From positions 1-6,832 of the forward strand of contig JAOZKX010000114.1 in NCBI GenBank assembly GCA_029935135.1: DNA of 6,832 nucleotides, written 5' to 3'. Positions within the stretch are counted from its first letter, which is position 1. Every line of letters begins with the position of its first letter. Position numbers and translations under genes: made by a program. The DNA comes from Desulfocapsa sp. (GTDB lineage Bacteria > Desulfobacterota > Desulfobulbia > Desulfobulbales > Desulfocapsaceae). Positions 5,299-6,832 of the stretch are shown one piece after another. The notes under the pieces are model-generated. The model did not search any database, had not been told where the DNA came from, and saw nothing but the letters and a program-made list of their open reading frames with translations.

Positions 5299-6732
5299 AT
5301 GAAAAAAGTACTTTCTGCCGTAGCCGCCCTTGGTCTGGCTGCAGGCATCGCAACCAGTGCTTCCGCACTGGAGTTGAAAGTGAAGGGTGGCTATCTTGTC
5401 GAAGGATATTCCGTCAGTAACAGCCTTGGAAGATTTATGCCGGGTTCTAATGGCTCAGGGGCTGGAACTGCCATGGCAACTTCGGTAAATCCATTTTCCA
5501 AAGTTCCCGGTACCAAGGGTGACGATGCTCGATGGTTTATGCATAAGTTTACCATCGATGCCACCTTAAAGGTGAACGATGCTGTCAGTATTAAAAGTCG
5601 TGTTCGTCTGATTGACTGGTCTACCGTCTGGGGTAGTCAGGATGATACCAATGTTGGTAATGGTGCAAACTTTGCTGTAAAACGTCTGTGGATGGTTTAC
5701 AAATCTGGTATTGGACAGTGGGAAATCGGTCGTCGTCCTGCCGGTGCATGGGAAGGAAACTTTGTCAACAACAGTACCCGCGCCGATCGTATCATGTGGA
5801 AATCAGGCAAAATGCTTGGTGACCAATTCAGCATGTACGCCTTCTACCAGAAGACCACTGAAGGTGATGCATATTATAATACCGAAGCAGACTCCTACGC
5901 CGTTGTAACTCAAAGAGGAGATACTGCGCTTGTAGCCATCAACCCCAGATACGCTGGTGTTTCCGACGATACGGACAGTGACTACTATGAGGTGTATGGT
6001 GCCTTTACCGGTTACGGTAAAACCTCCCTGGCTGTTGGTTACAAACGCGACCGCACTAAAGACTTCGCTGGTGGATATCAGGTAGATGTCATGCGCGTGA
6101 AGAGTTACGGACACTATCCTATCACTGATATGTTTGGAATGACCTATGAGTTTGATTATATCTGGGGCGATAAAGACATCAACAATACCGTGGGTACATC
6201 CTACGATGTCAGTGGACTGGCCTTTATGGCTGCCGCAGACCTGAATTTTGGCGCTGCCACTGCTGACTTCTCCTATTTCTATATTTCAGGTGATGACAAT
6301 GGATCCGACAAGGATCTGGATGCATACAGCGTTGCTAAAGGTACTGGTAATGATTTCGAGCCTCTCTATATCCTTACAGGTACCCAGACCGGTCTCCTGA
6401 ACAATGACTCCGGAAGCATCAATGCTTTTGGTACAGCTGCACGAAGTGCTGGTGTACACGGTTTCGTTGCTGCTACTGACTTTCAGGCTTCCGAGAAGCT
6501 TGGTTTCCACGGTGCATTGGGTTATGCAAAATCTGCTGACGAAAGAGCTGGTTTTGACAGTGATTACGGTTGGGAGTTCAATGCCGGCGCTAGCTACAAA
6601 CTTCTGGACAACCTGACTTACAACCTGCACTTTGGTTGGTTGGCCACCGGAGATTTCTTCAAAATGGGTGATCCAATGGCTGAGACCAATGACATTACCC
6701 TTCTCTACAACAACTTGAACATGAGCTTCTAA
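5299..6732 (+). CDS. Outer-membrane beta-barrel porin
   Basis: A 477-residue exported protein. The first 23 residues form a Sec signal peptide: MKK, then a hydrophobic Ala/Leu/Gly core, with SASA before predicted cleavage ahead of LELKVKGG. The mature chain of about 454 residues has no cysteine. It contains many alternating amphipathic segments typical of beta strands, such as FTIDATLKVNDAVSIKSRVR, VKRLWMVYKSGIGQWEIGRR, SLAVGYKRD, MTYEFDYIWGD, TADFSYFYISGD and LTYNLHFGWLATGDFF. It ends in LYNNLNMSF; a C-terminal Phe is the usual BAM recognition signal. Asp/Gly/Asn-rich stretches between strands would be surface loops. Length and style match Desulfobacterota porins, which allow passive diffusion of small solutes; the solute is unknown. 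ATG 5299 is preceded by GGAGAG at 5288-5293. It is monocistronic, with its own promoter and terminator; the strong signals suggest an abundant protein. Confidence 0.9.
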   Translation: MKKVLSAVAALGLAAGIATSASALELKVKGGYLVEGYSVSNSLGRFMPGSNGSGAGTAMATSVNPFSKVPGTKGDDARWFMHKFTIDATLKVNDAVSIKSRVRLIDWSTVWGSQDDTNVGNGANFAVKRLWMVYKSGIGQWEIGRRPAGAWEGNFVNNSTRADRIMWKSGKMLGDQFSMYAFYQKTTEGDAYYNTEADSYAVVTQRGDTALVAINPRYAGVSDDTDSDYYEVYGAFTGYGKTSLAVGYKRDRTKDFAGGYQVDVMRVKSYGHYPITDMFGMTYEFDYIWGDKDINNTVGTSYDVSGLAFMAAADLNFGAATADFSYFYISGDDNGSDKDLDAYSVAKGTGNDFEPLYILTGTQTGLLNNDSGSINAFGTAARSAGVHGFVAATDFQASEKLGFHGALGYAKSADERAGFDSDYGWEFNAGASYKLLDNLTYNLHFGWLATGDFFKMGDPMAETNDITLLYNNLNMSF

Positions 6733-6773
6733 GAAGATTCGTTCGTTCTAGTTCCAAGCTGTACGAGAAAATG

Positions 6774-6813
6774 AATCCCCTGTCGAACTTTTGAGTCGGC
6801 AGGGGATTTTTTT
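6774..6813 (+). terminator. Intrinsic (Rho-independent) terminator of the porin gene
   Basis: AATCCCCTGTCGA (6774-6786) pairs with TCGGCAGGGGATT (6796-6808) over 13 positions with a single G-U wobble. The loop is 9 bases and a run of seven T follows (6807-6813). It starts about 40 bases after the porin stop codon. It is the only clear intrinsic terminator in the window. Confidence 0.92.
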
Positions 6814-6832
6814 CATTTTGCTACTTGATTAT

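Noticed and set aside
6286..6630. Minus-strand open frame of 114 codons
   Set aside because: It lies antisense within the porin, has unusual Ser/Thr/Val-rich composition, no domain and no ribosome site of note.

Overview
The window looks like chromosomal DNA from a Gram-negative bacterium. The last gene encodes a signal-peptide-bearing, cysteine-free outer-membrane beta-barrel. The porin style, the cytoplasmic REC-GAF-histidine kinase and the moderate base composition fit a sulfate-reducing Desulfobacterota, perhaps a Desulfobulbales relative. That placement comes from general resemblance, not from any search.

Layout. Left end, minus strand: a two-gene unit in which a small HEAT-repeat protein (1168-1602) is followed, with a 4-base GTGA stop/start overlap, by a DinG/XPD-type iron-sulfur DNA helicase (1-1171) that runs off the window. 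A well-formed sigma70-type promoter (1621-1649) sits just before the HEAT gene. Middle, plus strand, divergent from that unit: a 611-residue soluble signalling protein with an N-terminal receiver domain, a GAF-like sensor region and a C-terminal histidine kinase core (1727-3562). It converges on a minus-strand 14-TM type (DHA2) MFS exporter (3600-4919). The exporter's first transmembrane segment lies in another reading frame (4931-5032), apparently because of a deletion of about 34 bases. Right end, plus strand: an AT-rich intergenic region with a strong promoter (5160-5188) and a perfect hairpin in the leader, then a 477-residue porin (5299-6732) closed by a clear intrinsic terminator (6774-6813).

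The most unusual element is a G/T-rich array of twelve perfect 7-base units (3567-3650) at the convergent junction of the kinase and exporter genes. It supplies the last 17 codons and the stop codon of the exporter, and it takes the place where a bidirectional terminator would be expected.

How the genes fit together: the HEAT protein and helicase are probably co-transcribed and translationally coupled. The kinase, exporter and porin look like independent units, and no cognate response regulator for the kinase is visible. I found no CRISPR array, tRNA, rRNA, insertion sequence or recognisable defence system. I do not see a convincing new multi-gene system; the points worth following up are the heptamer array, the broken exporter and the HEAT-helicase pairing.
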